From NCBI GenBank assembly GCA_964412555.1, contig CAYPPG010000037.1, forward strand, positions 9,902-73,901: DNA of 64,000 nucleotides. The letters run 5' to 3'. Below are positions 61,874 to 64,000 of this stretch, piece after piece. Source of the stretch: CAYPPG01 sp964412555. Lineage in GTDB: Bacteria; Hinthialibacterota; Hinthialibacteria; Hinthialibacterales; Hinthialibacteraceae. A program made the translations under genes and the position numbers. Under the pieces are notes generated by a model that was given only the letters and a program-made list of their open reading frames with translations, searched no databases and was not told where the DNA came from. Positions within the stretch are counted from its first letter, which is position 1, and every line of letters starts with the position of its first letter.

Positions 61874-64000
61874 ATGCAAGTATTTTCAAGAATGTCACTC
61901 GGATGTTTATTTTTGTCGATTACAATCATCAACATATGTGGAAAAACGGCTTTCTGTGAAAACCATGAATATGATTTTGCAACTTACATAGGAGGTTCTG
62001 GTGAGGAATGGCCTGCTGGGATTACACTGGATGCAACAGGGAATATCTATTATGTTTTTTCAACGAATTCTACCGATTTACAAACTATTAATTCATACGA
62101 TTCATCTTACAATGGTGGAGATAGTGATATCTACTTGGTTAAATTGAATCCATCCGGTTCGTTGATCATCTTTTCCACCTATATAGGAGGAAGTGGCGCT
62201 GATTATGCACACGGTATTTCTGTAGATCAATTTGGACGAATTTATTTGGCTGGATTAACGAATTCTACCGATTTTCCCACCATTAACGCATTATATTCAT
62301 CGTATCATGGAGGTGATGGAGCTTTATCCGATGGTGGTAGTGACGGTTTCTTTTTGAAAATGAGTTCTGATGGTTCATGGATCCATTTTTCATCCTTTCT
62401 AGGTGGAAGCGGTGATGATCCAATGTATGACATCGATATCGATTTAAATTGCAACATTTATCTAACGGGATGGACATCTTCTAGCGATTACCCTACAACA
62501 GGGAATGCTTATGACCCATCTTACAATGGTGGATATGATATTATTGTTTTAAAAATCAATTCTTTAGGAAATCAATTATTGTATTCAACTTATCTGGGGG
62601 GTAATAATTTGGATGTTGCTTTTAACATTGAAGCCGACAATTCAGGTAATGCTTACCTAGCAGGAAGAACAGATTCTTCGAACTTTCCAACAGAAAATGC
62701 TCATCAATCAGTTTTCGGTGGAAATACTTATGATGGATTTTTAACAAAACTGAATACGGAAGGATTGGGGATTATTTTTTCCACTTTTTTAGGAGGAAGT
62801 GATTTAGATTTTGGATATGATGTTGCGATAGATAATGCCGGAAATGTATACACAACTGGAAATACGCGATCGACTGATTTTCCACTATCGAATCCCTATC
62901 AGAATGACAAAGCCGGTATCATCGACGCATATATCTCAAAATTCACTTCTACTGGATCGATCATTTTTTCTACTTATTTTGGCGCTAGTGGGCCGACAAA
63001 TACAGGAGTATCGCATGGTGAGGCAATTACGGTCGATGTGGATGGTAATATTTATGTGACCGGTTTTACCAAATCTGCAAGTTTTCCACTCTTTGATCCC
63101 ATCCAAAATACATTCGTTGGTGGTACTTACGACCGTTTTGTATCCAAATTTGATACAAATGGGAGTAACCTTTTATTCTCTACTTATCTTGGAGGAAGCG
63201 GGAATGATCAAGGAAATGGGATTGCAATCGATAATGACCAAAATATTTTTGTTACCGGATATACGGATTCAACGGATTTTCCCACAGCAAATGCGATTCA
63301 AAGTAGTTTTAACGGGGTGAAGGATACTTTTTTGGTTCAATATAACAATTTAGAGAATGATGGAGGAATAACGATCTTATCCCCCAATGGTGGCGAAACC
63401 TGGCAGGCGGGGAGTACGCAGAATATTGTTTATTCGGCTTCTCCGACGATTACTTCTGTTAGCCTGCAATTTAGTACTAATGGAGGAGCAACATGGGTAC
63501 CTATTGTCGAATCAACACCGAATACAGGATCGTATGCTTGGTTGGTGCCTGATGTGCCGTCGAGTGAGTGTTTGGTAAAGATCGCGAATGTTACGGATGG
63601 TCAGCCGTGGGATATGAGTGATGAGTACTTTGTAATTAGTTCTCAACAAATTACATATCCTAATCTTATCGCTTACTGGTCATTTGATGGAAATACAAAC
63701 GATTTAAGTTCTAATGAACATCATGCTTCATCTTCAGGAAATCCACTTGTAGTTTCAGGTAAATTTGGCCAAGCATATCAATTTGATGGAATTGATGATT
63801 TGATTTATATTTTGGATCACCAAGATTTTGACGTCGGACTGAGATCCGGCTTCACCGCAGCTTTATGGGTAAAGCCATTCTCACATTATGATGGAGCTTT
63901 TTTAATCGGGAAATACGGACATGGTGGTCAATCCGATGATACATTTCTTTTATGGACTAGAATCATATCCGGAGACAATGTTGTTCAATCTTTTGTATCC
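61874..64000 (+). CDS. Secreted SBBP beta-propeller protein with LamG-like domain (3' end outside window)
   Basis: 709 codons to the window edge, no stop. I translated it from the ATG at 61874, which has AAGGAG seven bases upstream. A signal peptide (MSLGCLFLSITIINICGKTA) is followed by about eight SBBP repeats of around 55 residues, each with STYLGGSG-like and NSTDFPT motifs and GNIYVTG (DFATYIGGSGEEWPAGI; FSTYFGASGPTNTGVS). Next comes a Ser/Thr-rich sandwich (GGETWQAGSTQNIVYSAS), then a concanavalin A-like/LamG domain (LIAYWSFDGNTNDLSSNEHH onward). It is probably a cell-surface or secreted protein. Ligand unknown. Confidence 0.88.
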   Translation, partial: MQVFSRMSLGCLFLSITIINICGKTAFCENHEYDFATYIGGSGEEWPAGITLDATGNIYYVFSTNSTDLQTINSYDSSYNGGDSDIYLVKLNPSGSLIIFSTYIGGSGADYAHGISVDQFGRIYLAGLTNSTDFPTINALYSSYHGGDGALSDGGSDGFFLKMSSDGSWIHFSSFLGGSGDDPMYDIDIDLNCNIYLTGWTSSSDYPTTGNAYDPSYNGGYDIIVLKINSLGNQLLYSTYLGGNNLDVAFNIEADNSGNAYLAGRTDSSNFPTENAHQSVFGGNTYDGFLTKLNTEGLGIIFSTFLGGSDLDFGYDVAIDNAGNVYTTGNTRSTDFPLSNPYQNDKAGIIDAYISKFTSTGSIIFSTYFGASGPTNTGVSHGEAITVDVDGNIYVTGFTKSASFPLFDPIQNTFVGGTYDRFVSKFDTNGSNLLFSTYLGGSGNDQGNGIAIDNDQNIFVTGYTDSTDFPTANAIQSSFNGVKDTFLVQYNNLENDGGITILSPNGGETWQAGSTQNIVYSASPTITSVSLQFSTNGGATWVPIVESTPNTGSYAWLVPDVPSSECLVKIANVTDGQPWDMSDEYFVISSQQITYPNLIAYWSFDGNTNDLSSNEHHASSSGNPLVVSGKFGQAYQFDGIDDLIYILDHQDFDVGLRSGFTAALWVKPFSHYDGAFLIGKYGHGGQSDDTFLLWTRIISGDNVVQSFVS

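Overview
This window looks like a chromosome segment of an uncultured heterotrophic Gram-negative bacterium of moderate GC. The evidence is a TonB-dependent receptor, a type II pseudopilin, two Tat-exported formylglycine sulfatases, a galactonate dehydratase, a HzsA-like CxxCH protein, several secreted glycosidase-like proteins and SBBP beta-propellers. This mix is typical of the Planctomycetes/Verrucomicrobia/Lentisphaerae area and of candidate phyla such as Hydrogenedentota, Sumerlaeota or Poribacteria. No rRNA or other marker gene is present, so I do not assign a phylum. An exact 100-N run at 46528-46627 marks this as a draft scaffold.

Layout. 1-5.3 kb: end of a nucleotide-sugar epimerase-like gene, a lipoprotein propeller/GT-C fusion, an orphan HicB and an NtrC-type regulator. 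5.4-15.3 kb: a sugar-acid locus (otnC-otnK, SMP-30 lactonase, isopropylmalate-dehydrogenase-like enzyme, galactonate dehydratase) interleaved with a ParE-type toxin-antitoxin pair, a STAS protein and a three-gene transhydrogenase operon pntAA-pntAB-pntB. 15.3-25 kb: hairpin-repeat array, RRM protein, glycosyltransferase, DUF5060-type glycosidase, a GyrI-like protein behind a MerR-type promoter, a histidine kinase/CheY pair, recQ and rnd. 25-26.7 kb: an AT-rich two-gene ATPase-TOPRIM module, a candidate defence system. 26.9-45.6 kb: sulfatase, pseudopilin, HzsA-like protein, propeller/alpha-barrel protein, Rpn-like protein, a DUF362-NapH-NapG Fe-S operon, nitrilase, a giant subtilase and an amidohydrolase broken by an in-frame stop. 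45.6-64 kb: OmpR-type regulator, a 46-bp tandem array with the N gap, an SGNH/beta-helix protein, a HigBA-like module with a perfect operator, a deletion-scarred glycosidase remnant, TonB receptor, GH16 enzyme coupled to VapBC, a second sulfatase, a putative glycosidase and an SBBP protein cut by the window end.

Themes. The genes fit a life of breaking down sulfated and other polysaccharides: secreted GH16, DUF5060-type, beta-helix and sulfatase proteins, uptake through TonB, and intracellular sugar-acid catabolism through DgoD, OtnK and OtnC. The second theme is a set of small dispersed hairpins. Their stems vary, but flanks and loop lengths are shared. They fill intergenic spaces, form tandem arrays, and in one case sit as two copies inside the lactonase reading frame without breaking it. 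Three toxin-antitoxin pairs, two broken genes and the ATPase-TOPRIM pair show an accessory-rich, actively decaying segment.
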